The notes: generated from the letters alone by a model not told the origin. A stretch of 64,000 nt of DNA from Curtobacterium sp. MCLR17_036 (GCF_003234445.2 NZ_CP126269.1:1612001-1676000); one strand, 5' to 3'. Positions 41,405 to 50,037 are shown, counted from the stretch's first letter. A program made the numbers and translations.

Positions 41405-42286
41405 GTGTACTTCCACAAGCAGGAACTCCAGTTCAAGGCCACCCCCGACAAGCCCGACGCCGTCTACGCCCGCAAGCTGCAGGAGGTGCTCGGCGGTCAG
41501 TACGGCGAGATCTCCGTGGCGATGCAGTACCAGTTCCAGGCGTGGAACATGCACATGCCCGGCAAGTACCGGGACCTGGTGTTCGGCATCGGCGCGGAGG
41601 AGATGGGTCACGTCGAGATGCTCGCGACGATGATCGCGCAGCTGCTCGAGAAGTCGCCCCTCGGCATCACCGAGGACGCCGTGCAGGACGACCCGACCGT
41701 GGCCGCGGTCATCGGTGGGACGGACGTGCAGCACGGCATCGTCGCGGGCGCCGGAGCGCGTCCCGTCGACAGCAACGGCAACCCGTGGCAGGGCTCGTAC
41801 ATCACCGCGAGCGGCAACCTGCTCGCCGACTTCACGGCGAACGAGAACGCCGAGATGCAGGGGCGTGTGCAGGCTGCGCGGCTGTACCACATGACGGATG
41901 ACCACGGCGTGCGGGACCTGCTGGGCTTCCTGATCGCCCGCGACACGATGCACCAGAACATGTGGGCTTCGGCGGCCGCAGAACTGCGCGAGTCGGGGAT
42001 CGAGGACTTCCCGGTGCCGAACAAGTTCCCGGAGTCGCACCAGGCGAACGAGGTCGCGTACCAGTACCTGAACTTCTCCGACGGCGCCCAGGCGGGTGAC
42101 GGTCCGTGGGCGAGCGGTCCCTCGTTCGACGGCAAGGGCGAGTACAGCTATCACGACGGGCCGACGTCGTCGGTGCCGATGCCGCCGCCGACGCATGCGG
42201 ACGCCCGGTTCTACGGCACGACCGAGGTGCCGAACCTCGTCGAGAAGGCGGCCGGCGCCGTGCAGGACACGTTCAACAAGGAATGA
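41405..42286 (+). CDS. manganese catalase family protein
   Basis: A 293-residue di-manganese (non-haem) catalase, or its spore-coat-like relative, decomposing hydrogen peroxide. Four-helix-bundle metal ligands are visible: Glu35 in GEISVAMQYQFQ, Glu65/Glu66 and His69 in GAEEMGHVEML, Glu in ANENAEMQGR and His in RDTMHQNMW. The C-terminal ~60 residues are Gly/Pro-rich with SYHDGPTSSVPMPPPTHAD. The GTG start follows GGGAGAGGAG. It is followed by a strong hairpin terminator. Confidence 0.92.
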   Translation: MYFHKQELQFKATPDKPDAVYARKLQEVLGGQYGEISVAMQYQFQAWNMHMPGKYRDLVFGIGAEEMGHVEMLATMIAQLLEKSPLGITEDAVQDDPTVAAVIGGTDVQHGIVAGAGARPVDSNGNPWQGSYITASGNLLADFTANENAEMQGRVQAARLYHMTDDHGVRDLLGFLIARDTMHQNMWASAAAELRESGIEDFPVPNKFPESHQANEVAYQYLNFSDGAQAGDGPWASGPSFDGKGEYSYHDGPTSSVPMPPPTHADARFYGTTEVPNLVEKAAGAVQDTFNKE

Positions 42287-42297
42287 GCCGACACCGT

Positions 42298-42345
42298 GAC
42301 GGACGGGAGGCCCGGTGCCGGCTGGCACCGGGCCTCCCGTCCGTC
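42298..42345. terminator. 22-bp perfect hairpin terminator
   Basis: Arms 42298-42319 and 42324-42345 pair without mismatch around GGCT. It serves the catalase gene and the convergent ANTAR-like gene. It is nearly identical to the hairpin at 51758-51805. Confidence 0.85.
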
Positions 42346-42625
42346 AGCGGGCGGCGCACCGCGCCGAGACCGCGTCCACGCCCGGGACGGGGCGTTCGCG
42401 GCGGATGATCGCAGCCGCCGCGTCGCTCAGGAGTCGCTGCTCCGTCCCGGCACACCCGCGCAACACCGCGAACGCGGAGTCCAGGTCCACGTCGAGTGTC
42501 TCCGCCGTACGCTGCTGCAGGATGCTGATCGTCGCGACGTCGGTGCGTGCACGCGCGGCCGCAGCATCGCGGTCGTCGAGCGATCCCGGTGACCAGGCGA
42601 CGTTCAGCCCGGCCCCCGCCGACAC
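42344..42625 (-). CDS. short ANTAR-domain-like protein
   Basis: About 93 residues. The central part, with RARTDVATISILQQRTAE and AFAVLRGCAGTEQRLLSDAAAAI, follows the ANTAR pattern (an RNA-binding antitermination domain) with its three helices. No receiver or GAF domain precedes it, unlike most ANTAR proteins. The start is uncertain; the GTG at 42625 gives a complete domain. It is divergent from the DUF4345-like gene with 37 bp between starts. Confidence 0.5.
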   Translation of the reverse strand: MSAGAGLNVAWSPGSLDDRDAAAARARTDVATISILQQRTAETLDVDLDSAFAVLRGCAGTEQRLLSDAAAAIIRRERPVPGVDAVSARCAAR

Positions 42626-42662
42626 CGTCGGAGGGCTGGCCGCCAACGATCGGAGGAACGCA

Positions 42663-43091
42663 GTGATCGACAGGCAACATCCGGAGCCCACCGCACGCGA
42701 GGCCCCGAACCGGGCGGTGCTCGTCGTCTTGCTGACCGTCGTCGGGGCAATCGCCGTCGTCGGCGGCGGCCTCGGGATGGTGCTGGGCGCCGTCACGGGG
42801 CCCGAAGCGCAGCACGTCGCGGTCTCGACGAGCAGCGAGTACCGGTTCCTCAGCGGCGTCTGGCTGGTACTCGGCGTGGCGCTCTGGTGGTCGCTCGTAC
42901 GACCCGCGAGCCGGTCGGCCGTCACGCGAGTCGTGCTGATCGCCGCGATCGGTGGCGGTGTCGGACGACTGGTGTCGTTGCTCGTCGAGGGCTGGCCCGG
43001 TCCGTTCACAGCGGCGCTCGCGATCGAGCTGCTGGCGCTCCCGGTCCTCCTGGTGTGGCACGTTCGGTCGTTCGAGCGGGCCGCCGGCTGA
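42663..43091 (+). CDS. DUF4345-like small membrane protein
   Basis: A 142-residue protein with four predicted helices. The second half, with YRFLSGVWLVLGVALWW, GGGVGRLVSLLVEGWP and ALAIELLALPVLLVW, follows the DUF4345 pattern. The GTG is preceded by CGGAGGAAC at ideal spacing. Function unknown. It is divergent from the ANTAR-like gene, and a CCGATCGG-N5-GAGAC motif lies 15 nt past its stop. Confidence 0.65.
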   Translation: MIDRQHPEPTAREAPNRAVLVVLLTVVGAIAVVGGGLGMVLGAVTGPEAQHVAVSTSSEYRFLSGVWLVLGVALWWSLVRPASRSAVTRVVLIAAIGGGVGRLVSLLVEGWPGPFTAALAIELLALPVLLVWHVRSFERAAG

Positions 43092-43188
43092 CCCGTGCAC
43101 CAACAGCCGATCGGCTGACGAGACGCCTGATGGATCGTTCTTCATGCCTGGATCAGGGCGTGCCACCGTCTGCGCTCTCTCGGAGACC

Positions 43189-43572
43189 GTGGCCGACCCG
43201 ACGTCGCCGATCGCACCGCCACCACCGCCCTCGCCCTGGTGGTGGTTCCTCCCTCCGGTGATGCTGGTCCTTCGCCGCAGACGCAGCATCGCTCACCACC
43301 GCACGATCCTTTCGGTCCTGACGCCGCAGCAGCGTGCGCACCGCGACCGCTTCGTCCGCACGACAACCGGCTGGTTCGTCGTCGCGGTCGGTGGCTCGTT
43401 CAACGCCGTCAAGGAGACGTGGGAACTCGCCGAACACAACGAGTGGCACCCCGCCGTGTTCGTGCTGGTCCTCGTCGTCATGCTCGCGCTCGTGGGCGGG
43501 AACACTGTCTGGCAAGCCAGCCGGTGGTCCCGGAGAACCGGTCCCGCCGATGCTGAGCAGCGATCTCACTGA
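43189..43572 (+). CDS. small membrane protein of unknown function
   Basis: 127 residues from the GTG at 43189; an ATG at 43144 would add 15. A Pro-rich stretch and WWWFLPPVMLVL form the first hydrophobic segment, followed by a basic loop (RRRRSIAHH) and helices around TGWFVVAVGGSF and AVFVLVLVVMLALVGG. No family is recognised. Its TGA is directly followed by a CCGATCGG-N5-GAGAC motif. Confidence 0.5.
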   Translation: MADPTSPIAPPPPPSPWWWFLPPVMLVLRRRRSIAHHRTILSVLTPQQRAHRDRFVRTTTGWFVVAVGGSFNAVKETWELAEHNEWHPAVFVLVLVVMLALVGGNTVWQASRWSRRTGPADAEQRSH

Positions 43573-43618
43573 CCGATCGGCCATCGAGACGTGAACCTGA
43601 GGACGGCGGTGTCCCGGG

Positions 43619-44254
43619 TCAGCGGTACCACTCCTCGTCGATCGTGGCGAGTCTCGACGGCCGCAGTTCCCCGGCCAGGCCGTAGAAGCGCTGGAAGGCC
43701 ATGATGAGCGGGCGCCACCGGTCCGGGTCGATGCGGTTCGTCGTCCCCGCTGCGCGGATGTCCTCGTGCACGTGGACGCGGGACACCGCGGCTTCGAACA
43801 GGAAGGTGGCGTCATCGCCCGGCTCCTGCCCCGCGAGCGTGTGCGCGTCGACGACGCGTGCTTCGAGGTGCACCGGGCACTCGTCGACCCGCTCGGCGCG
43901 GACGGTGTCCCCGGGCCGCCCGTGCAGGCCAGCTGCCGCGAGCTTGTCCGGGACGTGCCGGTAGCCGACCCGTTCCTTCCCGACAGGGACGGGATCGCGC
44001 CCGGTGGTGAGCGCGAGGGCGTCCACAGCCGAGACCAGCGGGGCCGAGGGCAGGTTGATGACGCACTCTCCCGTCGCCAACAGGTTCCTGGCGGTCTGGG
44101 ACCGGCCGCCCATGCCGAGCACCGCGGTGTGTCCGAGCCAGAACACCGACGACATCGGAGCGGTGTTCGTCACGCCGTCCGCATCGATGGTGCTCAGGAG
44201 GACGACGGGTGTGCCGAAGTAGAGGATCGCGGGATCGATACGGGTGTGCTGCAC
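43619..44254 (-). CDS. flavin reductase-like FMN-binding protein
   Basis: A 211-residue protein of the flavin reductase-like (split beta-barrel) family. VVLLSTIDADGVTNTAPMSS and LGMGGRSQTARNLLATGECVINLPS are the conserved flavin-contacting segments. Such proteins act as FMN/FAD reductases for partner monooxygenases or as stand-alone oxidoreductases; no partner is nearby. The GTG at 44254 was chosen because the family begins a few residues before ILYFGTPVV. Confidence 0.8.
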   Translation of the reverse strand: MQHTRIDPAILYFGTPVVLLSTIDADGVTNTAPMSSVFWLGHTAVLGMGGRSQTARNLLATGECVINLPSAPLVSAVDALALTTGRDPVPVGKERVGYRHVPDKLAAAGLHGRPGDTVRAERVDECPVHLEARVVDAHTLAGQEPGDDATFLFEAAVSRVHVHEDIRAAGTTNRIDPDRWRPLIMAFQRFYGLAGELRPSRLATIDEEWYR

Positions 44255-44390
44255 GGGCTGCTCTCTGTCGGGGCCCGCGTCGAACGCGAGCACCGCTGAG
44301 TCTCGCGGTCCGTGCACGCGGCGGCTGGCGGGTTCCGGACGTCGCAGCCGGGCACCCCTGTCGGCGGCCGTCCCGTCCCGTCGGCGCTGT

Positions 44391-44422
44391 GTCCACGAGG
44401 CGCTGCGTCCACGAGGCGGTGC
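44391..44422. repeat. 16-bp tandem direct repeat
   Basis: GTCCACGAGGCGCTGC (44391-44406) is repeated as GTCCACGAGGCGGTGC (44407-44422) in the 253-bp region between divergent genes. It could be an operator; nothing else is seen there. Confidence 0.5.
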
Positions 44423-44507
44423 CTCCATGGGCTGGTGCGCGCCTCCGTGTGGGGGATGATCGAGTGGAGCAACGAGCGGGATGCTCGTCTCGTGGAACGG
44501 GGGATCG

Positions 44508-45512
44508 ATGACGATCGAGATGTTGTGGGAGCAGGACGAGCCGGACGAGGTGCTCCGCGATCGTTTCGGCTTCGCGGACGCTGCGGCGGTGGGCGACTGG
44601 GTCGTCTCGATGCTCGAGCGGCACTGGGACATCCGGGTCGCCTCCCCGGAGCGGGTCGTGTTGAGCGACCGCAACGCCCTCGCGTGGGTGCGCCGGGGCG
44701 ACGAACGACTCCTGCTGAAGTGGTCGTTCGCCCCTGAGCGATCCGAGCGGCTCGCGTTCGTCGCGCAGGTCACCGCGTGGCTCGGCACGCTCGGGCTGCC
44801 CGTGTCCGCTCCGGTACCGGCGACCGCCGGCGACCTGCAGCTGACGGACGAGGGCGTGTCGATGAGCCTCCAACACGTCATCGACGGATCGCACCTGGAC
44901 GTCGAGGACGCTGCACAGGTCGGATCGGCCGGGGCGACACTCGCTCGACTGCACGAGGCGCTCCGCTCCTGGCCCGCGCAGGACCCGCGACCCGAGGTGC
45001 TCGCCGTGCCGACACCGCTCACGGAGCAGGTCACCGACTGGATCGCTTCCGATCCGCCGACGCTGTCGCTGCGTGCTCGGGACGTCCTGGGGCGGCTGCT
45101 CGAACGAGCGCCGACCGCCCTGCCACCCGTGCAGCTCGTGCAGGGCGACTACCGCGCCGCGAACATCCTGTGCGCCGGCGGCGTGGTCGTCGGGGTCCTG
45201 GACTTCGAGGAGCTCCGCGTCGACCACCGGATCGTCGAGCTCGCCCGTTCAGCGGTCCTGCTCGGCACGCTCTTCCGGGACTGGGGGCCCGTGTCGGAGT
45301 CCGTACGGCAGCGGTTCCTGGACGGCTACCGGACGGTTGCCGTCCTCACCGAGGAGGAACTCCGGTGGTGGCCGGTCCTCGTCCTCTGGTACTCCCTGGC
45401 ACTCGTGCCTCCCAGCGACGACCCCACCGGCTGGGGGCGAGCAGCGGTCGAGGTCCTCGGGCACGCAGCGAGGGAGCAGCGCACCGGTCCGACGTCCCGG
45501 CGCAGCGGATGA
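44508..45512 (+). CDS. APH-family phosphotransferase
   Basis: A 334-residue small-molecule kinase of the choline/aminoglycoside phosphotransferase fold. ERLLLKWSF holds the ATP-binding Lys. The catalytic loop is LVQGDYRAANIL, with Gln replacing the His of HGD but the catalytic Asp present. VGVLDFEELRVDHRIVEL is the metal-binding segment. The ATG at 44508 follows GGGGGA; an ATG at 44481 is possible. Substrate unknown. It is different from the APH(6)-like protein at 37451. Confidence 0.8.
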   Translation: MTIEMLWEQDEPDEVLRDRFGFADAAAVGDWVVSMLERHWDIRVASPERVVLSDRNALAWVRRGDERLLLKWSFAPERSERLAFVAQVTAWLGTLGLPVSAPVPATAGDLQLTDEGVSMSLQHVIDGSHLDVEDAAQVGSAGATLARLHEALRSWPAQDPRPEVLAVPTPLTEQVTDWIASDPPTLSLRARDVLGRLLERAPTALPPVQLVQGDYRAANILCAGGVVVGVLDFEELRVDHRIVELARSAVLLGTLFRDWGPVSESVRQRFLDGYRTVAVLTEEELRWWPVLVLWYSLALVPPSDDPTGWGRAAVEVLGHAAREQRTGPTSRRSG

Positions 45513-45669
45513 CGCGCGACCGTCACGACCGCCGTCGGACGACCATCCCGATGCTCCCGACGAGCAGGACCGCTCCTGTGACGACGGCGAGCGGTGTGCC
45601 GAGGGACCCGCTTCGGCGGGAGCACCTGCTGACACCCGCACGGCGGCACGGAACCGGTGCTGCCGCGGA

Positions 45670-45825
45670 TCAGGGACGGTGATCGTTCCGTCGCCGGTGG
45701 TTGCGTCCGTCGCCCGCGAGCCTGCTCGCGGTGTCCGCCGGAACGCCGGGCCCGACGCCGTTCGCGGCATCCTGCCCCCTCCCGACCGCGACCAGCACTC
45801 CGAAGAACCAGTTGACGAACCGCAT
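45670..45825 (-). CDS. possible 51-residue protein
   Basis: MRFVNWFFGVLVAVGRGQDA starts with a short hydrophobic helix and continues into a Gly/Arg-rich hydrophilic tail. No ribosome binding site of note is seen. It may be a real small protein or chance in the remnant region. Confidence 0.25.
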   Translation of the reverse strand: MRFVNWFFGVLVAVGRGQDAANGVGPGVPADTASRLAGDGRNHRRRNDHRP

Positions 45826-45916
45826 GGCGCCCTCCTCGGCGTCGACCTTCGTGACCATCCTGGCCGACCGCCGCTCTCGACGCACGGTGATCCGTGCCTC
45901 CTGACCGGGCCGCGTC

Positions 45917-46084
45917 GGCGGCATCGTCGACGTGCATCCCGGCCAGACGATCTCCTCCGCGCCCGGCGGGGAGCACTTCCACGCCGCCGGTCAGGACAGC
46001 GTCATGGAACACATCGCCGTCCTCGAAGCTGCGGACGATTCAACCCAGACCAACACCTGGCTCGAACAGATCACCGACGAGCGG
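45917..46084 (+). pseudogene. C-terminal fragment of a cupin protein
   Basis: The frame reads VHPGQTISSAPGGEHFHAAG, then MEHIAVLEAADD and TWLEQITDE. This is the end of a small cupin, with PGGEHFH as the second metal-binding motif. The N-terminal half with the first histidines is missing and no start signal lies in front, so this is a truncated remnant. Confidence 0.55.
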
Positions 46085-46193
46085 GCAAGTCGACCTCGCT
46101 CGGCGAACTCGAGCGCCGTGGTCATCACACCGTCGGTACGGACCACCGAGGGTGGAGCGACGGCGACGGCGGTCCGTGGAAGAAGATGGGTCG

Positions 46194-46889
46194 GTGAACC
46201 GCACCGATCGCCTCTACGGTCTCGTGGAGGAGCTGCGGGCCGTGTCACCGCGGCCGAGGAGCGCCCGTCGCCTCGCTGAACGCTTCGAGGTGTCCGTGCG
46301 GACCATCGAGCGGGACCTCGCCGCGTTGCAGCAGTCGGGTCTGCCGATCTGGGCGGAGCCCGGCCGGACCGGTGGGTACGTCATCGACGCCTCGGCGACG
46401 CTCGGCCCGGCGGGGTTCACGCTGGACGAGGCCCTCGCGGTGCTGATCGGGCTCGGCGCGCTCCGGCACAGCCCGTTCCGGCACTCCGCCCGGACGGCGG
46501 CCCGGAAGATGCTCGCGGTCATGCCGGACCAGGACGCAGCACGCGCGAGCGCCTTCGCGTCCCGGGTGCACTTCCTGGAGAGCGACGAGGACACGACCAC
46601 GCCGGTCGCGTTCGCCGAGGCCCTGCGCGCGGACCGGGTCGTCCAGCTGCGCTACCAGGACGCGGGCGGTGCGGAGTCCACCCGGGACGTCGAACCGTTG
46701 GGGTCGATCGAGAAGGAAGGGCAGTGGTACCTGATCGCCTGGTGCCGGCTCCGACACGGTGTGCGAGCGTTCCGCGGCGACCGGATGCTCTCGGTCAGGG
46801 TCACCGACGAACGGCCCCCGACGCGCACGCTCCGCGCTGAGGACCTCGCGATCCAGTACGGACGGCTCAGGTCCGTCATCGACGACTGA
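46194..46889 (+). CDS. HTH-WYL transcriptional regulator
   Basis: A 231-residue regulator. The N-terminal winged helix (RLAERFEVSVRTIERDLAAL) is of the HTH_11 class, and the C-terminal WYL domain reads EGQWYLIAWCRLRHGVRAFR. The GTG at 46194 places the first helix at the normal distance. It lies 98 bp upstream of a VOC protein gene on the same strand, a pairing seen in other actinobacteria, so it may regulate that gene. The WYL ligand is unknown. Confidence 0.88.
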   Translation: MNRTDRLYGLVEELRAVSPRPRSARRLAERFEVSVRTIERDLAALQQSGLPIWAEPGRTGGYVIDASATLGPAGFTLDEALAVLIGLGALRHSPFRHSARTAARKMLAVMPDQDAARASAFASRVHFLESDEDTTTPVAFAEALRADRVVQLRYQDAGGAESTRDVEPLGSIEKEGQWYLIAWCRLRHGVRAFRGDRMLSVRVTDERPPTRTLRAEDLAIQYGRLRSVIDD

Positions 46890-46987
46890 ACCGGAGCGGA
46901 CGATATCCGCGAAACACCGACAGGACGGTGTCGCGACGACCGGCGATGCTGGGGATCCCATCGCACCGCACCACCCGGAGGAACCCC

Positions 46988-47359
46988 ATGTCGTTCGCGT
47001 CCATCCGCATCGTCACCGACGACCTCGACGGTCTCGTCGCCTTCTACGAGCAGGTCACCGGCCAGCAGGCCGAGCGCCCAGCCCCGGTCTTCGCGCAGTT
47101 CAGCGGCCCCGCGAACCTCGCGATCGCCAGCACCGAGACCGTCGCGATGCTCGGTGGCGCGCTCACTCCATCGACGAACCGGTCCGTGTTCATCGAGTTC
47201 GAGGTCGCGGACGTCGACGGCGCGTTCGCCGGGCTCGGACTCGCGGACGACGACGTGGTCCTCGAACCGACCACGATGCCGTGGGGCAACCGCTCCGCAC
47301 TGGTCCGGGACCCGGACGGCAACGTCGTCAACCTGTTCAGCAAGCCGACCGCCGAGTAG
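46988..47359 (+). CDS. VOC family (glyoxalase-like) protein
   Basis: A 123-residue protein with the paired beta-alpha-beta-beta-beta units of the vicinal oxygen chelate fold. FASIRIVTDDLDGLVAFYEQ starts the first unit and FIEFEVADVDGAFAGL the second, which ends RDPDGNVVNLFS. The ATG at 46988 is preceded by CGGAGG and is preferred to a start 60 bp upstream. Members include dioxygenases, resistance proteins and lyases; the role is not predictable here. Confidence 0.85.
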   Translation: MSFASIRIVTDDLDGLVAFYEQVTGQQAERPAPVFAQFSGPANLAIASTETVAMLGGALTPSTNRSVFIEFEVADVDGAFAGLGLADDDVVLEPTTMPWGNRSALVRDPDGNVVNLFSKPTAE

Positions 47360-47415
47360 ACGGAGGGGGTCACCGAGCGAGCGGCCACGTCGTGGTGGAG
47401 GAGACGACCGAGTGG

Positions 47416-47910
47416 TCAGCGGACCAGCCGCACCGTGGTCTTGATCGGTCCGAAGCTCGACGTGGCGCCGTCGGCGGCGAACCCGTTCCGTCGGTAGAAG
47501 GCGTGCGCGCGAGGGTTGTCGGCCGCGACCCACAGTGATGCGGGTCGCCGCCCGAGCGCCGCGTCCAGGAGCGCTTGCCCCGCTCCGTTGCCGTGGGCGC
47601 GCGCGAGCACGTACAGCATCGTCAGCTCCTCGGGACGGACAGCGTCGGGACCCGGCGTCGAGTCCGTTGCGCCGAACCCGACGGGGCCGGACTCGTCCTC
47701 GGCGACGACGGTCGTCGAGGCGTCCCGCTCCAGGATCGCCTGCCACATGTCGACACGTCGCTCAACGCTGAACCAGGTGTCGGTGTCGGGATCGTCGACG
47801 AAGCGTCCGTAGGTCTCGCGCCACGAGGCGGCGTGGACGCGGGCGATGCCCACTGCGTCGGCGAGCGCCGCGGGCCGGACGACGAGGGCAGTGGGGTCGG
47901 TCGCTTCCAC
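47416..47910 (-). CDS. GNAT acetyltransferase
   Basis: A 164-residue GCN5-related N-acetyltransferase. Motif A reads LYVLARAHGNGAGQALLDAAL (acetyl-CoA pyrophosphate loop) and motif B AADNPRAHAFYRRNGF. The N-terminus has ARVHAASWRETYGRF, as in the group of RimI/YitH-like acetyltransferases. The GTG at 47910 has TACGGT 6 nt upstream. Acceptor unknown. Confidence 0.85.
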   Translation of the reverse strand: MEATDPTALVVRPAALADAVGIARVHAASWRETYGRFVDDPDTDTWFSVERRVDMWQAILERDASTTVVAEDESGPVGFGATDSTPGPDAVRPEELTMLYVLARAHGNGAGQALLDAALGRRPASLWVAADNPRAHAFYRRNGFAADGATSSFGPIKTTVRLVR

Positions 47911-47916
47911 ACCTCG

Positions 47917-47922
47917 ACCGTA
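47917..47922 (-). promoter_or_regulatory. -10 box TACGGT, leaderless start
   Basis: It lies 6 nt before the GTG at 47910. Confidence 0.5.
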
Positions 47923-47994
47923 GTGACGACGACCGCTCTCGTCGACAGCGTTGCGGAGGTCACCAGGCGCGGGCTCGGTGTCAGACTGGCTCCC

Positions 47995-48651
47995 GTGCGT
48001 GACGGTGGGGTGGTCGTCTTCGACTTCGACGGGGTGCTGACGAGTCGGGACACGATGGTGTTCGTCTGTCGGCTGCGCCTCCTGAGCGACCCACGTCGAC
48101 TCGTCGCTGCGGTCCCGTCGCTCCTGCGGCGGTCGTTCTCTCGCGACGCCGGTGTTCGTCAGCGGTCGGACCGGGCGCTCGTCGCGGTGGCGTTGCGTGG
48201 TCTGGACCGCGCAGGGTACGAGGACCTGACCCGGATCGTGGTGTCGCGCTTCGTCGACGCTGGTTGGCTGCGGCACGACCTGGTGGCGGAGTTGCGGTCG
48301 GCGGCATCGAGAGGCCGGACGGTGGTGGCGACCGCGAGCGAGTCGATGCTCGTCCGCGCGTTCCTCGACGTGCTCGACGTCCGCGGTGTCGCGGTCCTCG
48401 GGTCGGAACTCGAACTGACGGCACGCGGGCTCCGGTTCGCGGTGCACAACGTCGGCGAGCAGAAGCTCGCCACCCTCCGAGCGGCTCGCGTCCCGCTGGC
48501 CGCGGCGACGTTCTACACGGACTCCGTGACGGACCTCCCGGTGGCAGCCGCGAGCTCCGAGACCGTCTACGTCGGTGCGGACGGCGAGGCGCTGCGCCGT
48601 CTGCCGCGGTCCACGCTCTGGTACCCCGCAGGTTCCTCCAGCGACCGGTAG
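47995..48651 (+). CDS. HAD-superfamily phosphatase (HAD-IB type)
   Basis: A 218-residue phosphohydrolase related to phosphoserine-phosphatase-type HAD enzymes. Motif I DFDGVLT carries nucleophile Asp and the acid/base Asp, motif II is ATASES, the Lys is in GEQKLATL and motif IV is YTDSVTDLP. The helical cap lies between about residues 20 and 90. The substrate may be a lipid or small phosphoester. GTG start at 47995. Its TAG stop is abutted by CCGATCGTCCCTC, related to the dispersed motif of this region. Confidence 0.85.
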   Translation: MRDGGVVVFDFDGVLTSRDTMVFVCRLRLLSDPRRLVAAVPSLLRRSFSRDAGVRQRSDRALVAVALRGLDRAGYEDLTRIVVSRFVDAGWLRHDLVAELRSAASRGRTVVATASESMLVRAFLDVLDVRGVAVLGSELELTARGLRFAVHNVGEQKLATLRAARVPLAAATFYTDSVTDLPVAAASSETVYVGADGEALRRLPRSTLWYPAGSSSDR

Positions 48652-48723
48652 CCGATCGTCCCTCGCCCGTCACGCTCGTCGTGCGACCTTGCTCGGGGAG
48701 ACGCGGTCTGCCAGCGTTGGCGC

Positions 48724-50037
48724 ATGGGCGACGACGTGACCACGCTGGGTCGGGTGCCCGGGTTCCGCTCGTACTGGTCTGCTGCGACCGTCTCGTCGTT
48801 CGGGTCAGCGGTGAGCGCGGTGGCGGTCCCGGTCCTCGTGGTGCGGGTGCTGGACGCCAGTCCGTTCGAGGTGGGGCTGGTGAACGCTGCCCAGTTCCTG
48901 CCGTACGCCGTGTTCGGCCTCGTGGTCGGCGTCTTCGTCGACCGCTTCCGGCGGAAGCCGCTCCTGGTCTGGGCGAGTGTCGGTCGCGGCGTGAGCCTGG
49001 CGGCGATCCCGGTGCTCTGGTCGGTCGGGCTGTTGGACCTCTGGGTGACGGCAGCGGTGTTGTTCGTGTTCGGCATCCTGTCCGTCGTCGGCTTCGCCGC
49101 GACCCAGTCGCTCCTGCCCCGGATCGTGCCCGCTCCGCTCCTCTTGACTGCGAACGCGCGGGTGGACCAGAGCGAGGCGGCGGCCCAGACGGCGGGCCCG
49201 GCGCTCGGAGGGGTCCTGGTCAGCGTCGTGACGGCGCCGGTGGCGATCGCGCTCGACGCGGTGAGCTACTTCGTCGACGCCGTCCTCGTCGCCCGGGTCC
49301 CCGTCGTCGAGCAGGAGCGGACCCGCGACGCGGGAACGAGCGAGCAGGAGCGGACCCGCGGCGGGGGAACGAACGAGCAGGAGCGGACCCGCGACGGGGG
49401 AACGAGACTCTGGAGCGACATCGTCGACGGCCTGCGTTGGACGTACGGCCATCCGACGCTCGCTCCGCTGGCGCTGTCCACGCACCTCTGGTTCCTCGCC
49501 AACGCCGCCGGGCTGACGGTGTTCGCGATCGTCGCGCTCCGGACGCTCGCGCTCCCAGCGGCGGTGTACGGGGCCGTCGTCGCCGTCAGCGGGGTGGCGA
49601 TGCTCGTCGGTGCCAGCGCCGCGCCGCGCCTCGGAGCACGCTTCGGTGCCGGTCGGACGATCATCGGCGCTCGGGCCGCGTACCCGGTCGCCTGGGCGGC
49701 GATCACGCTCGTGACCGTCGGGATCGGTGGCGCAGCACCGCCGGCGACGGTGGTGGTCCTCTTCGTCGCGTTCGCCGTGCACGGCGTCGCCGCGGGCTGT
49801 GAGAACGCGAACGAGATGAGCCTGCGCCAGACGGTCACCCCTGACGCGCTCCTCGGGCGGATGAACGGCACGATGCGCAGCGCGAACCGGACGCTCGCGG
49901 CCGCGGGAGCGGTGGGCGGAGGGGCACTCCTGACCGTCGCTGGACACGGCGTGGCCCTGCTCGCGGTGACCCTCGTGTCCGCCGGAGCCGTCGTGGTGGC
50001 CGTGTGCTCGCCACTGCGGACGGAGACGGAGCGGTAG
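48724..50037 (+). CDS. MFS exporter with repeat-bearing central loop
   Basis: A 437-residue major facilitator of the EntS/macrolide-efflux-like group. Twelve helices are expected, with motif A DRFRRKPLLVWASVGRG between TM2 and TM3. The cytoplasmic loop between TM6 and TM7 carries three tandem 11-residue units of the form EQERTRDxGTx encoded by a 33-bp repeat. The substrate is unknown. The ATG at 48724 has CAGCGT 6 nt upstream. Confidence 0.88.
   Translation: MGDDVTTLGRVPGFRSYWSAATVSSFGSAVSAVAVPVLVVRVLDASPFEVGLVNAAQFLPYAVFGLVVGVFVDRFRRKPLLVWASVGRGVSLAAIPVLWSVGLLDLWVTAAVLFVFGILSVVGFAATQSLLPRIVPAPLLLTANARVDQSEAAAQTAGPALGGVLVSVVTAPVAIALDAVSYFVDAVLVARVPVVEQERTRDAGTSEQERTRGGGTNEQERTRDGGTRLWSDIVDGLRWTYGHPTLAPLALSTHLWFLANAAGLTVFAIVALRTLALPAAVYGAVVAVSGVAMLVGASAAPRLGARFGAGRTIIGARAAYPVAWAAITLVTVGIGGAAPPATVVVLFVAFAVHGVAAGCENANEMSLRQTVTPDALLGRMNGTMRSANRTLAAAGAVGGGALLTVAGHGVALLAVTLVSAGAVVVAVCSPLRTETER
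49309..49407 (+). repeat. 3 x 33-bp in-frame tandem repeat
   Basis: Units begin GAGCAGGAGCGGACCCGC at 49309, 49342 and 49375 and differ at a few positions. They encode charged 11-residue repeats in the central loop of the MFS protein. Confidence 0.92.

Larger units (their letters stand above)
45513..46193. other. 681-bp region of gene remnants
   Basis: No intact gene of normal size is found. On the minus strand an open stretch ending at 45523 reads SGSLGTPLAVVTGAVLLVGS then a basic end, like the C-terminal anchor of a surface protein without the rest. A 51-codon frame (45670-45825) and a cupin fragment (about 45917-46084) are listed separately. The mixture suggests decay. Confidence 0.45.
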
